Source: Apus apus (Eukaryota; Chordata; Aves; Apodiformes; Apodidae). From it: a stretch of 64,000 bases of DNA. Below, one piece after another: positions 40,461 to 54,682 of this stretch. The stretch is from assembly GCF_020740795.1 (NCBI RefSeq), contig NC_067299.1:7176001-7240000 (forward strand), read 5' to 3'. Both the position numbers and the translations under genes were made by a program. Numbering within the stretch: the stretch's first letter is position 1; each line of letters starts with the position of its first letter. The notes under the pieces are model-generated. The model did no database searches, was not told the origin of the DNA, and saw only the letters and a program-made list of their open reading frames with translations.

Positions 40461-41220
40461 TCTCTGAATAAATCCAATCTACAGGTAGTTCCATGCTTGG
40501 AGAAAAGGGTTATTTAAGCTCTTTGGAGAAGAGAACCTCTGTCTCTGACATAGTTGAAAACAGCCACTACACAAATAATAACACTACATTTCATCACAAT
40601 GTGAATGTTTTAATTTCCCATTTTTTAATTAAAAGATGGACGCTCAGAATTTTAGACCTATTTATCACCTGGTTAAACACTTAACAAACTAGTAACAGCT
40701 GAGTGCATCCCTGTTAAGTGGAGTTTTTTTCTTTTTGTTGCCCCACTTAAGAAACAGTCATTGTCATTCAGTCTCATTAACATAAATAGGTTCCCTAGGA
40801 GATGTCCCATTAAAGTGGCCATCCCCATTAAGCATGTCCCAATTAAGTAGTGTTTATTGTATGGCAGGTTCCAGACCTCAAAGCAGAGTAATTTTCAGTT
40901 CCTAGAGGGGAAAAAAAAAAAATAAGTCAAAGAAATTACATATTTTAAAAAGGCTTCAATTGATACAAACTGATAAGAGCCCAAAAATGAAAAATGAGGG
41001 CTGACACTTCGTCCTTTTGTTTACCCTGTAATGCTGCTTTTCTGGTTTTGAGTTAAGAATGTAGCCTACACCCTAACTATGAATTTCTTGGCTTTGATTT
41101 GATTGTGTCATAACTTAATGTTTTATGACTTACAATCACATTAGTCATAGGAGACACTCAAGTTTAGAGATGATGGAAAAGACATAGGGGATAGACAAAT
41201 CCATACTCAGAAAGACTAAT

Positions 41221-41300
41221 AGTCTTGTGATTGAAACGGTGGGCTGGGACCCAGGAGATCCAAGTTCAGTGATCAGGCCTGTGCCAAATGTTTCTGCCTC
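41221..41300 (+). mobile_element. MIR-type SINE fragment
   Basis: AGTCTTGTGATTGAAACGG, then GGGCTGGGACCCAGGAGATC and CAAGTTCAGTGATC follow the amniote MIR head (tctagtggttagagc, gactgggagtcaggagac, gggttc). It is diverged and its 3' end is not delimited. Confidence 0.6.
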
Positions 41301-42147
41301 ACTTAGAGCAAAAGACCAAGGCTCTATTCACAATGTTATTTAGATACCTGAACAGACATTCAAATATCTTTTTGTAAGATTCTGTGCCTACATAATTTAT
41401 TTTGCTCTTTTCTCATTCAAGGTGGATTTAAGTCAGGGGCTTATTTGAGGTGCTAACAGAAAAGCTCTGGAAAATCTTCCTCCGTTGGCTGAAGATGACA
41501 CAACTCAGTTGTCTGCTGCCAAAGGCTACCCCTTATCCCCCAAATAATACCAGTGTCAGCCACTTCAGCATAAAATCTAGGTCTTTGGCACAAACCTACC
41601 TTCAAAGAGCTGGAATTGCTTGCCTTGATTTTGTCTCAAAGCAGTGGAGATGCAGGCAGGTTATCTCCTGCCTATTTATGCTTCTGTGGGAAGTAACCTC
41701 CAGTGGAGAGGAGTAGGAATTAATGCCATCTTCAACAACTGCAGGGACTTCAGCAAATTTACACTTTTAGCCAGGGCATTTCCACCTCAGTGTTTACCCT
41801 GCAGAACCAAGACATCCCTTTGGTAATTTATACAACTTGTCCTTCCTGTGAAGCAGAAGCTTGGATCTGGGTGAACTTAAATAAATAGATGATATTCAGA
41901 TTCCAGGGTTACAAACTGAAATCTCTTGATGGCAGGATCCATTCCATTCTGTGGGGCAGCCCACAGCACGAGGACTGGGCTGAAACCTTCAGAAGTTTCC
42001 TCAGTACAGGGAAAAATGGAAGTAAAACAGATTAAAAACTTCTCAGGACACAGAATTTTGATTTGCAGACAATGGTGCCATCTCTGCATCACTCTTTTTA
42101 CTGTTTCTGAGAAACTCCTTGAGTAACCCCAACTGATTTTATTTCAA

Positions 42148-42275
42148 AGAATCATAGAACCATTTAAGTTGGAAAAAAGCCTTAAGACTGAGTCCAACCA
42201 TAAATCTAACACTGCCAAGTCCACCACTAAACCATGTTCCTAAGCACCAGGTCTTGAAGCTCCCATGAAAAGCAA
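42148..42275 (-). mobile_element. CR1 LINE 3' end (truncated), reverse orientation
   Basis: The + strand reads AATCATAGAACCATTTAAGTT, then GAGTCCAACCATAAATC, AACACTGCCAAGTCCACC and ACTAAACCATGTTCC. This is the reverse complement of the widespread avian CR1 3' end whose tail is built of ATTCTATG units. Only about 130 bp remain. Confidence 0.9.
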
Positions 42276-44370
42276 TGGACACCTGTTAAACATTTTTCCT
42301 GTCTCAATAATAACTTCTTTTTTTCCCCCCCCCCCCAAAGGAATTATCTCTGGAGTACAGTTTCATATCAAAAACTGTGATTTGTACAATGGTGTACAAG
42401 TGGTTCACACATTTTAATACGTAGCCCACACTCTGAAGCACCTTAAGATTCCTTGCTTGCATAGTACTCCAAAATGAGGCTTTGAGTAGGTGGTAAATTT
42501 TCTTCTGGGTCACTAAGTAGCAACTAGGTGCTTTGAAAGCATCTCCCAGGAGCCAGATAATCTGTGGTTGAGTGATGCAGATGTTCTACTGTGGTCAAAT
42601 CAGAAAGAAAGACTTCTATCCTTAAGGCAGTAAAGTAATTACACCTGGTATACTCATATCTTACTTCCAGTAAATAGGTGTAGAACAATGTGGCTTTGTA
42701 GTGCCCATTAATAATATTAGTAGTTGGCAGCAAAAGCCTCTGAGAGTCTTTATAGAATTTACTGAAACACCACATCACTATGTGCAGGAAAAATGGTTAA
42801 TATTCAGAGGATTCAGGGGTTAATCTCATAACCAAAAGGCCTGACTTTGTATAAACACAGTAAGTTTGTATGACTGGGATGAGGATCTCAGCAACAAAGA
42901 CTTGCTCTTGTTTCTTACTGTCTCTTGTTTGTAGATATGCTTGCCACTGCACTGGTCCTCGTGTCTGCAGAAAGTGCAAAAGCAGCTCCAAAGAGCTGGA
43001 TCCAAACCTGGATCCAAATTCGAGCTTGATGTTTGAGAGCTCCAGTTAATCTGTTCTTTGTTAAATAGCAACACTGTAACAGCACTTGCTTAAGCTCCAG
43101 GTAGATGTGTCAGCACTTCTGGTGTGAAAGCATTTGTCTCAGGGGTTTAGAATTAGTCCAGGACTCCCAAAGCAGGACTCCACTGTACCATATGAAGACT
43201 CAAACTGGTCCCAGTGCAGAAAGCAAAGCACAGCAATGCACCTGCATAGAGACTGGGGCGTATTCTTTCAGCTCTGACACAAATCAACTGCAGGGCACTT
43301 TGACACTTCCCAACATTTCAGCGTTTATTTTTTTGAGTTCTGCTCATTATCTGAGCCTCCATTCAGATGCTCTCAGCACAGATGCCTTCCTCATCAGCTC
43401 TGCACTAAAACATACAGTAAGTGAAATTCTGCCATATGTTAATACATATGTTTCAGTTTCAATAAGCATTCGATGCAGGGCTGCTTTCATTTTTTTTTTC
43501 CCAGGCAATAGAAATTACAGAGTTTATAGTATTACCTTCACTCTCTCTATAAATACACTACTCAATTTAAATAAACTAATTAAATTAAGGTTAGCTATGT
43601 GCAGCATAACCTGTCACATTGGTGGAAACATATTGGTTCTTAATGGTTCAGCATTTATCTGTTCGGCCCAAACCAGCTGGGGATGGCAGAGTCAAATTGT
43701 CTGAGACTCTGGGATGTTGTAAAATGATGAAGAGGCAGATAGCCTGGAGAAAAGGTGTAACCAGGATTTTCTCTTCATCCTCACCTCAGATTTTCCCATC
43801 TGGCATATCACAACATCATGATCTGAATGAGGTCATCAAACTGGGAAAGAGGATCTGAATGGGGTAGTTTTCTCCCTTACTGAACTTTGTAAGCTGGCCA
43901 CAAATTGTAATTAGCAAGTGTCTACAGTTTATTTCTGGCAGAGGCTCAGTCCATTTTCCACAGGCTGGAATCAGTCTGTTCAGCCACGATGATTCTTTTT
44001 GTTTGTTTGCAAATAAACTCTTGGAAAGGTTCTGGACACATTATGAGATTTCCAGATCAGTTGCTATGTGCAAGTATGCTGCTTTTGCAGCAGCGCAGTA
44101 CCTCTGAGTAATGCTTTTTATTTAAATGGAGCTACCCTAGATTTGCACCATTGCAGGAGCCAGATCAGGCCCCATAACTCTTGCACACAGGCTTAAAAGC
44201 ATCCAAGCAGTTATGAATGAGAGTGGTATCTGAAAGATAGAACAAAGAAAAACAAGCCCAAAAAAAAAATAATCCAAATTACATCAGCTTTGCCTGCCGG
44301 AGTCTTTGCTTTACAACTAGAGTAATATCTAGGCAGACCCTCAGCTAGCAGAAGCTGGCACAGCTTTGTT

Positions 44371-44425
44371 AAAAATCAGTGGAGCTTTGCTGATTTATAT
44401 CAGCTGAGAATCACTATCTGCCCCA
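44371..44425 (-). repeat. old interspersed repeat fragment (family A), reverse
   Basis: AAAATCAGTGGAGCTTTGCTG followed by ATTTATATCAGCTGAGAATC is the reverse of the gattctcagctgatataaat segment of the family noted at 38894 and 60427, ending near TCTGCCCC. Confidence 0.45.
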
Positions 44426-46478
44426 ATGACAAAATGAGGCATTGAAACATAGTGGGAAGGCAATAGGGTTTATCTATCGTTCCAGCATTAAAGCAGCATC
44501 ATAAGATAAACTAATTCTTGTCTGCAGCTTGCAGAAAGGAAGGTGTCTCTGGGAATACATCACTGAGGCTGCTTCCTCAGTGTTGGCCTCTGATCACTGT
44601 GCCAAGACTGGTATCTTCTCTGCCCTTAACAAGTCAGCGTGGCCCCTGCAGATTCTCCATTGACTGCCAATGCTGTGCTACCAATAATTTACTACTATTG
44701 AGAAACGTCTCTGCTTTCACTCTGCACAAGAGAGTTTGCTCCTGCATGCCTGGATTTGTTCACTTACATACTTTATGAACATTATTAAAAAGAATCAAAG
44801 GATTCTTTTGGGTTCGTTTTTCATAAAATGTCTCAAGCATTTGACAAATAAATAATCTTCTACTTAAAACGGGCATGAATTTCCTAAAGACCCAGAGGTG
44901 CAAGCAGGTATGTGCCAAGCCCAGCTCTCCTCCAGGGGGATGTATATATCTATATACCTGTAATTATAGGCTGATAATTATATAATTCACTGTATGTATA
45001 TCATCATTTGTGAATAGCTGGGTAAGCTGGCAACAGAGAAGGGTGGAACTGTATCAAAAGCTAATAAAAAAAAGCAATTATATTTCTTTCTGATCCAGTT
45101 CTCACCTTCCCAGTGAGATTGGGGCATTGTGCAATAAGTGAGAAATGAGGAACCTCAGAACACTTGGAAGCAAGATAAGCATCCAAATGCCTGGCTGTGT
45201 CATTCAGAGCTCAGCTGAACTGTTTCAGTCAGGAAATTATGGGCTGCCATGGGAACAAACGTCCCTTCCCAGATTACCAAAAGGAGTCTGAAGTGGGTCA
45301 GAAATGTTACAAGAATAGGCTTTCAAATGGCATTTATATTATTTCCCAGGTTAATACAAGTTTGAGTCTAAGCACTAGGGCTAATATGAGAAATTTCATT
45401 TCAGCTTTATGCAACATGTCCTTGCTGTGCATGCAATTCACTCCCAGAAAGATTACTAGGAGAAGGTATCTCTGCACTCCTGCCTGCATCTGTCACATCT
45501 TGTTTTATACTAACTTTGCAAACTTCTTAAATGGGAACCACTTGTAATCTGTGTCTGTCCAGCATCCTGCAGAAAGTTCTTTTGGAGCTGACATATCAGA
45601 AAACACAAAAGTTTACATAAGCATTAAATAATTGGTAATTACGAACAAGTGCTTTTGTTTTCTAATTTACAATATTCATTAAAGTCTCTAATTCCTTTTC
45701 CAAGATGCTCATCAGAGTGTTCCCAAATCGTTCACCCATTATCTTGACTTTTAAATCCGTGGGACTTCTCATGTACTTAAAAGCCTAGAGACAGTGCCCA
45801 GTATCAGGGTAGGACTGAGCCTCTAGTATGTAATCCAGAACTGAACAAATCCAGGCATGTAGGAGATAATTTAGTTGTGCAGAATCAAAGCACAAAAGTT
45901 TCTCAATTCTGGTGAATTATTGGTAGCACAGCACTGGCAGTCAATGAAGTGCCTGCCGAAATTGTGATGATTTGTTAAAGGAGAAAGAGAAGCCAATCCT
46001 TGCAAAAGAATTCCAGGCCATGGAAAAGAGGAAAAAGCCAGCATAGTACTTACACACACAGTCTGTCCTTAGAGCTCTAAATAAAATATATTTTTTTTTC
46101 AGAGGTTCAAATGCTGAAAGCACAGATCAGCCACATTTTGTCTACTACTTATTAAAGCTTTTTGTCATTATATTGCTGGCTGTAAAGCAGGCAAAACTGC
46201 TAAGCTGTTTTTTCTGTGTCAAGAGAAAATGACTGGAGTGGGACAAATGTAGAGCCAAGCCCTGTATTTGGAGCTGAGCTAGTTATCCCAGTCTGAAGGT
46301 CCTACTCAGCAGAAACCAAATCAGTACAATCAGATAGTTTATTTGTACTGGAGTCTCTGTGGCTACTGCAGAGACCTAAGAGGTGTACAGGATGCTTTTC
46401 CTACTCTGTTACTATTAGCCCCTTTGCCCTAAAACCAGGAAAATGATAAAGGTGGCTCAATTCTAGTGATACTGCCTC

Positions 46479-46536
46479 TGGTTCAGCAAAGCATGGAAGT
46501 ATATCCTGAACTTAAACATTCAAGCATCAGGGACAA
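46479..46536 (+). repeat. old interspersed repeat fragment (family B)
   Basis: CTGGTTCAGCAAAGCATGGA followed by GAACTTAAACATTCAAGCAT resembles another sauropsid repeat built around cagcaaagcacttaagca and cttaactttaagcat. Only one copy is seen here. Confidence 0.4.
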
Positions 46537-49500
46537 TATCAGGGAGGCTCCTCATCAGCTCAGAGCTAAACAAGTGCTTGTTACTTTGCTCAGTCAGAAA
46601 AACTGGTGATTCAAAGTTTGAATGAAGCTTGACATAAAGGTTCTGGTTTGGGTCATCTGTCCTCTACTCCAAGACGCTACTGGAAGGGAGAAGGCATGCT
46701 AGGATGCAACAGAGGTGTCAGAATTTTGGAAGTGTTGAGACTCCCTCACATATTCCGTAATGAGCTGATGGGACTGACCTCAGCTGCACCTGCAGAGAGG
46801 TTCCCTGTATCTTATTCATCCACTTTTGCAAAGCTCTCTCTTGCCAGCAAGTTGCCACGTTCAGTTTATACCCATGTGTCCATGCTTATGCAGCCATGTC
46901 TGTGAAATGGAACACTCCAGCCATTTCGGAGTGTTGCAAAAGTGAAATCAATACATTTTCCCTGGTTTTGACAACAATTCTTGCCAAGCTTTCTAGACCA
47001 CCCAGATAATTACTATATCAAAGAACTTTGAAACCTGATACTTGCCATGTAAACAGTTCTCATTGAGGGCTATGTTCATAGACCCCACAGGAAAAATAAT
47101 CTTGTTTGGATAAAGACAGAAGGACTGAAGGTTGGCTGCTGCATGCAACAGAGTCAGTGTCTTAGGAAAGTCTGTGTGGTAACATTTACAGAGAGGGCTG
47201 TGCTGTCAATTCAATGCACACACAGGGATAGCTACTGAAGTATGTTTTATTCAAGGGGTTTTTTTTTCCTCTTTAGGTCAACAAGGACCAACTTGGCCCA
47301 AAGGACTTAAGATAACTTAAAATCTTTCAAAAGGGTATGGTAGGCATATGCTTAGTACCCTCAAAGTAGTCAATATGATATTCACTTAACAGGGATTATA
47401 TACTGTGCTGAAAGAGGGCTCAGGTGGTAGTTTTTCTGTAAAACACTGGTTTATACTGCCTTCCATGTTCAGGATAGTAAAAAATGCCATGGCAGCTGAG
47501 AGCACTCTTAGATAATACTTGAACTGTTCTAGTGTTCTGTGGTCAAGGATTCTCAATGTCTTCACATGCAGTAATGAATTTTGCTTAAAAGAACTCTGTA
47601 AAACAGGTTAGAAATTAATATGACAGCCTAATGCATGGAGGAAAAAATACCAGCCTCAGCCAATTAAGAAACCTTTCCAAGAGTGTCCCAAGTTTCATTG
47701 TTTTATTTGTTCAAAGTAGATTAAATTAGTAGTAGTAGTTAGATTTTAAGATGTACTAAACAATATAGAGCTCCTTTTGAGTGTATAACATTAATGATTT
47801 CTAGCAAAAATGCATATAGTCACCAAACATTTGGAGTTTTAATGTGCAATTCTACCCTTGAAAAAAGTTTTGTCAGTAATGTTATCAAAGATACTAAAAT
47901 TTGGATGCAAAGATCTGATACTGTAGAGCCAGTGCAGCTCTGGAAAAGTGAGATGGCATCTGCACATCTTCTGTCTCAAGAGCAAAAGCATTACTGTGCT
48001 CTGCTTAGATACATCTACTGCTTTTTAGGTCTCAGCCGCCCACCAGACAATTAACCACATCTAGCTTCATTCACGTTTGTTAAATAACCATGTATTCAAT
48101 GAAACTGTTCAGAGAGACCAAATGGACTTTGTTTGTACAGCACTAACAATTCAGCACCTTTGGCAGAAAGCAAAGGAGTGAGGAGGAGAAATTGCGTTTT
48201 GTACAAAGTTCTTTCTCCAGTTCCTTCCTGTGATGGCAGGAGAGAACGATAGCAATCTATCTGTTCCCAAGGTGAACTGCTTGAGAATCTCATCTTAATA
48301 GGGTGGGGGCATTGCTAGATGGGGAAGGTAAGAAGTTTCTTGAATTTGTGAGGGCTAGTCTGGGCTAATTCCTTTGTGCTTGTCAGGAGGTATCAATTCC
48401 TGAAAAGGGAGTTTCCTTTCTCTTTCCTATGACTAGTCAGGATGGTGCCTACACACTTAACATATCTACACATGGGCTGACTTCCCCGCCCGCTTGGTGC
48501 CTACTGGCCCCACTCCCTTATCTAATCAAGGTTCAATCAAAGTTAATTAGGGATCTAGTTTTCTGTTCCTACATTAGGCATAAAGCAAAAGAAGCTCCTG
48601 GGCATATCTGATCAAGAGGCTGATCTGTGTTATAACTATGTAATAACTGGCACAACTGTGTAATTACAATACAGCACTATCTAAGGTTACATCATTATCA
48701 TTATGCTTAACACTAAAACAAAACCTGGTTATCATGATTGGTGTCAACACATTTGTGATATGCCACCCAGGAAGATGAGGCTATATATGCATGTCACCCA
48801 AGCTCTGTTTGAACTTGGAAAAAAGTTTGCTCCTGCAGACAGGGCATAAGAAAAAAAAAAAGAACTGCACAGGGCTGTGATTATTTGGGGTTAAAATCAC
48901 CTTTCCTTTTTACCCTTCCTCTTCTTACTGCTTCCTTAGCCAGATTTTACTTGTCAGTGAGTACATTAAATCTGGAGTCACTGGTAATAAAAACATAATC
49001 TACCTACGTATGTCTATAGTCTACTTCCACTTGCAAAGTTCCAAGCACAGTGTTAACTCAAAGGCATTGCACTGACAAGATATTTTTTAGTGTTTATTTT
49101 CTGCATAAATAGGTACTTTAATGAACTTATACGTATCTATAAAAAGTAGATGCCATGAAACATGTAAGAAGTGCAATTCACTTTAAAGGAAGGACAAAAT
49201 TGAAAATACCATACTTACAATTTCTGCTTCTTGTGTGGTTTAGTTATAAAACATTAGGGAAACCATATTGCAAAGCTTTCAGTGACTAATATTATTATGC
49301 TGTCTTAAATGTCAACAGCTTCAGCCATTTTTTGGGTAATGATAGGTCTGGATGTGATTTCTTAGCTAAAGACAGCTTCCTTAGCTTACCTCATATCACG
49401 GCATCTGGTATCTCTAATTGGAATAATTTTCATAATAACCATAAGCAATATACATTACCATCTAAATATGAAGGCTGACTACAATATAGACTTGTCTACA

Positions 49501-50348
49501 GCTCTTTAAGTATCCAGGATCCAGTCCAAAGCCCCTTAAACTCAAGGGAAAGGCTCCTGCTGCTGTTAGTCTTACCTAGCTTAGGGGCAATGTATCAAAA
49601 AACCCCTCCCGAAACTGCTGCTAAGAATGCAGAGATATATTCTTTATTAATAAGTTTCAGTGCAACTCTGTCAAATTCTGTTACTAAATAAGGCCTAATT
49701 CAGTCAGTACGTAGATACTTGCACAACTTGAAATGCCAGAGTAGTTCTGTGGATTTTTATGGAAGTTCAAGGCATTCAGTAGGTTAGTCTCCTCAGTCGT
49801 TTATTACTTATGAGTGCTTAGTTGTTCAAAATGTTACTGTTTCATCAGTAGTAGTAGTTGAAAATTACCTAATTCATAGAGAAACACATACTCAGTACTT
49901 TTCTTTATGGTGTTATAAGCTTGTCCTGAATTATTTCAGAAAAGACTTGCTCCTCTGCAACACTCATAAATACGTATGATGCCAAAAGCCAAAGTCTTCA
50001 GCTACTCATTTAACAGTAGACATTCATGGCATGTTCAAAGTGTAAAACTCTATATTCATCACAATCAGCAGTTCTCAGTAAGATGAAAATACATGAATTC
50101 ATCTCAATCTGGAGAGTTCCTCCAAAAGGGGCAAGAAATCCTACTGTCAGATGGAAGGGAAAAGAAGGGATTCAGTAGTTTCCCTTAACAACTGCATGCA
50201 CGGGGCTTGTTTTAGCTGAATTTTTACATAAAAAGGTGAAAATGCTGTTAAACAGAACCACCCCAGATTGCATTTTCTTGCTCTCTCCCATATAATTGTA
50301 AACAGCTTTGATTTCAAAGGGAAAATCAGACAATTATTTTATAATGAG

Positions 50349-50428
50349 AGGTGTGGTCTAGTGATTCGAGCATAAGACTGGCAGCCAAAAACCACTGGAG
50401 TTTTAATCCTGGCTCTGACACTGACACC
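50349..50428 (+). mobile_element. MIR-type tRNA-derived SINE fragment
   Basis: A tRNA-like head is visible: GTGGTCTAGTGATTCGAGCA corresponds to the A box and GTTTTAATCCTGGCTCTGAC to a decayed B box and following core. Order and spacing match the amniote MIR family. It is not a tRNA gene: the B box is broken and no acceptor stem pairs. Confidence 0.75.
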
Positions 50429-53400
50429 ATCTATTGCCCCAGGGTAATCAGGATGGGTTTGACTGAGATCTGCTCCTTGTGGGTGCAAGAGGTAGGGACA
50501 GCTGCAGAACGCCTGGTTCAAAGCTCCAGAAGTGAGAGAGAACCTTCCCTCTGCTGCAGCCAGCTCCTGCCCAGCATGTCTCCGAGCTGGAGGACAGCAT
50601 CCCTGACCAGAGGAAGAAATTAAACCTACGCAATGTTCACCTCAGGCAAGCTGAGGTTCAGGAAAGCCATAGTTGCTAAACGCTGTCAATAAAAGCTTTA
50701 AAACCTCTTTGCATAAGCATATTTGAGTAGGTCTTTGCTTTGAAGAATGCCTGCTGCTTAGGTCGAGGGGTGAGTAAAGCCAGTCTTGCCTTTAGAACTC
50801 TCCCGGCACCTGGGGAGATTTTTATTTCCTTTAAGCACCTTGTAGTTAAATTTTTAGTCATTGTTTTCTTTCTTCCTGTATGTGCCCATCCCCCAGTGAC
50901 CTGCAGATTTTCCCTGTCCTTTGCTTCTCAGTACAGTTCCTCCTGTCTCATTGAGTTGTCTGATTTCTTATTCTTGATTAATACAAACACAGACAAAACT
51001 CTCATCCTTGGGGATTTTAATTGGAAGGTTGATTGCCTTTTCTTTTTTGCTTGTACACTTTCCATCACTTTAGCTTCCTTGGGGTCCACAGAGAGACTTT
51101 CAATCTCCCCCCTCACATTCACCATCATGTTCTTGATCTTTCTTTGCTTGGGGCTTCACTCCCTCTAATATAAATATTAGGCATCTTGCCATTTCAGATG
51201 ACAGATCAGCTCTTTGATGTGTCTAATTATGATGGAGAAGGGGCAGAGAAAGCAGGACCTCCTGAAGCCAGGATAAATTTGCTGTCCACATAAAATCTAA
51301 GCAGCAATGTGTGCCTCTGCTTCCCCACTTCTATGTGGCAGCACCCCAGACATGAATCCTTCCCAGCCCAAAACAGTTCCATGAATACTCCATCTAAGGG
51401 GAGTTTTCATATTTGAACCTGTTGAATTTGAAAGAGGGAAGCTGGCAGAATCCAGGATGCCATGATGATAGGGAGGGGTAACAGAATGGGGAATTCTACC
51501 TCAGCTTTGCATGGCAAGAGCATAGGTGTCTGACTGAAGGCAATCAAGTGAGAACCTTGTTCCTCCACCTCACAGAACTCTCCCTCTTTCTTGCTACCAC
51601 AGAGTGACACTCAGTATTTATGTTAGCACTCTGCAAAAGTCATCAAATTCAACCTCATCTTTCTATGCTGAATTTCCAGTTTTATGGATGCTCTTAGAGG
51701 CTCCAGTTGCATCTCTTGCTCTTAAGTCATTTAGACATTTTCAGAGCATCCCATCCAGAATTCTTTCTCTTTGGTTAAGAAGGAAACTTGTGGCAAAGCA
51801 GGAACTGGATTCTGGAGTTTGTGACTACCAGATGTGAGCTCAACACACAGCTGTCCTCCAAGAACTTTAACAAACTCCCCTCTCTGGCTGTGTCTGGGGA
51901 GAATATGCCTTGCTTGGTAGGACAAGGGAGAGAATGGATAGACCATTTAGCACTGAAACCTGTTTAAGGGCCATAATGTTGAATGTGTGCTGTTCCTCCT
52001 TTGCACCTGTGTACCCACAGAACTGCTGTCCAGTTCTTACGTGTACTGCACCAACATGTGGCTGCCCTGCTCAGGACCAGGGCTCTGTTGAGTTGCATGC
52101 TTTATAAGCACATGAAAGGCCATGGTCCCTGCCCTGAAGTCGTTAGCAAATCTCACAGACTTTTCTTAATATTAATTTATTGCTGATCTGTCTGCCCCAG
52201 AGCCTGAAATTCTTTATTTATCTGCCAAACAGGCACAGCAGGAGTTTCAGCAGTTTCCCCTTATAATACCTGGCTAATATGCTTCAAGCCTGACCTACAA
52301 TGATCATCTCCTGGGAAGAAAGGTTAGCTTAGTCTTCCTTCCATTCAGCAGTCAGCCCTTGATCTTTCTACCAAAATGGGCAATCAGTACTAGTGAAATG
52401 AACACTGATCAACAGTGACAAAACCTTTCACCTCATTTCATGCAATAAGCTGGGGTTCCATTTGTGCTGTTGTCCTTGAGCAGAAAGTCTTGAGTGGAAA
52501 GTTTCCTGTCATCTCTCTTACCTTATCACTTTTCAGAGCAAATGCAGAAACCTGCTTGAAATTTAACAGCCAGAAGGTGAAGTGAAGTAATGTTCTAGTC
52601 CACAGAGTGACAGCATGAAAGGCAGTGGGGAAGGGGATCACTGTGCAACAGAGGCAGAGGGAACACAGGCAACATCTATCAATATTTACTGAGCAGCATT
52701 GTTTTTCCATTTTGTGTTTCTCAGCCTTTCTCTTTGCAGAGCCATGTCCTGTAATAGCTTTGTGCTTATTCCTGTATATTGCCAAACAAGAAGCCTATTT
52801 TCTGGGTCTGATCTTTGTTGACAGGGATGAGGAAGATTGTGGAAGCCTTTCTCTCCATGGGTCTTCTCTACCCACTCCAGAAGAGACACTAATATCTTCT
52901 GAAAGCATTTCCACCCTGCAGAAAGGTCACCACAGTCCTGGGGAAGTTCTATAAACAGGGGTTCATCAGGACTCTGTAGTAACATGGGAGGGATCTCTTC
53001 CAGCAAAAACATTGCCAAAAAATTCTTAACAGTGGTGCTTTCAGAGTAGCTGGAAGTAGGCAGGTGGCGTCACAGGTTATAATTTTTCACACAGTGCAAC
53101 ACAATCCAATCACTTCCACAGGTGTATTTTTTTAAGTTTTATTTTACATCAAGTGTTTGTCATTGTGTGGACACAGATTGTTGTCTGTGGCCCTGCTGAT
53201 TAAGGCTATAAGAGAATATATCCCTGTCATCTTACCTCTGTATACTGTCAGCTCGATTTTGGATTCACTTGGAGCTGTGAGTTACAGTGGGATTTTGCTT
53301 TAGTTACTTTATACCAAATTTATAATCTTCATACTTATTGCTCTGGCTTTGAACAGTAGAGTTAGCCTGATTTAACTTGTTGATCATGTTGTATATCCTC

Positions 53401-53617
53401 CTAGTGCTTCACACAGCTTTTGGGGCCTGGTACACTGAGTCCCTTAACCCAAGAGTATTTACTTAATTTTTAAAGCAGAAAAAAATCTACCAGAAAAGCT
53501 CACAGAAGTTCAGCTAGAACAGGAGAAAATCTTCCCTTTGCATTTCCATTCACTGATTTAGGATAGAGGACCTGAATTGCTATGACTTTACTTCCTAAAT
53601 AAATTTCATACATGTGG

Positions 53618-53651
53618 TGTATACACACCCACCCACCCACACACACACACA
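53618..53651. repeat. compound (CACC)n/(CA)n microsatellite
   Basis: ACACACCCACCCACCCACAC followed by pure CA units. Confidence 0.85.
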
Positions 53652-54624
53652 GGGTAATTCATTATCCTAAGTCACAAAATCAAGCTGCCCAATGTCCTGT
53701 TACAGACACAATGTCAGAGAGCCACATTGCTGAAAAGAAAGGGGAAAATGTCTGAAATGGACTGATGCAATTTTGTCAGACTATCATAAACTACCAAACC
53801 TAAACTACAAGAATAGATGATCCTGACAGCTGCTTGCAGTTGGAGTGCCCACATTGGGAGAAGCCTCCTTATGTATATGGTGGGAAGCATAAAGACAGAA
53901 GAAAGTTGATTTGCTTTATCCTGTCAATCTAAGGATTTGCTTTGCAGGTCATACTTTATCTATACACAATGTTTATTTAGACAATGTAACCATCAGTGTC
54001 ATTAATAGAACCTAATATGCCAGCAGAGATATCTTTAATTCTTGATACTTTTTGTTGTTCCTGGAATATGCATTCCTGCAACAAAAGTCTTTTTACGGAA
54101 ATAATATTTTGTTATAAGCACTATCATTGTGTAATTATTATTTTGTTTAATCCTGCCCACACAGAAAACTGTTTGCATTATATTCCATTGAAAGATACAC
54201 TTTAAGTTATCTCTGCTAGTCATGAATAATGTAAATTGACAAGAACTATTATGGAGGGAGGTAGACAAAGAAACAGAAAGTTAAGTGGTTTCCTTTCTTT
54301 TTATGGCAGAGTGACATTTACCTGTGAGTACATTTGATTTTAATACAATAGGATGAGTCTCTGCTGTGCTGGATTAGGACTGAGGCATGTGGAGGAGTTC
54401 AGATAAGGAGTGGGCACTGAGAAATGCCCTCACCAGACCTCCCTAGGGAGGGAACTTCAGCAGCAATAGCATGTCAGAATGTCTTTTTTTTTAGTCCTTG
54501 TATCCAGCTGACAAAATCTTTCCTTGTTTCTAAATCTGTAATTCCAAGAGATCTCACAGTGCTTCCCACAGCTGTCTAACAATCTAATACTTAGTGCTTG
54601 TCACATCACTTTCCAAAAGGGAAT

Positions 54625-54682
54625 CAATGTCACTTTCCCACCCTGACAGGCAGGGAAACCAAGGCAAAGAGAAAGTCTAGAT
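54625..54682 (-). mobile_element. MIR-type SINE core fragment, reverse orientation
   Basis: TGACAGGCAGGGAAACCAAGG followed by CAAAGAGAAAGTCT resembles the reverse MIR core (acagatgaggaaactgaggc, acagagaggtta). Only about 50 bp can be recognised. Confidence 0.5.

Larger units (their letters stand above)
36721..50000. other. intergenic DNA upstream of CUX1, middle part
   Basis: No exon, RNA gene or gene-like domain was recognised. It contains one CR1 end, MIR-like fragments, two families of old repeats, a compound microsatellite and an AT-rich block near 37.8-38.3 kb with homeodomain-like motifs. A 199-codon + frame at 43105-43704 has no supporting signals. Confidence 0.65.

Noticed and set aside
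43105..43704. 199-codon open frame on + with an ATG
   Set aside because: No domain, biased hydrophobic and serine-rich composition, no Kozak or nearby gene context. Treated as chance in a gene desert.
50349..50428. Possible tRNA gene
   Set aside because: A and B box-like segments are present, but no acceptor stem or anticodon arm can be paired and the B box is broken; it fits a MIR SINE better.
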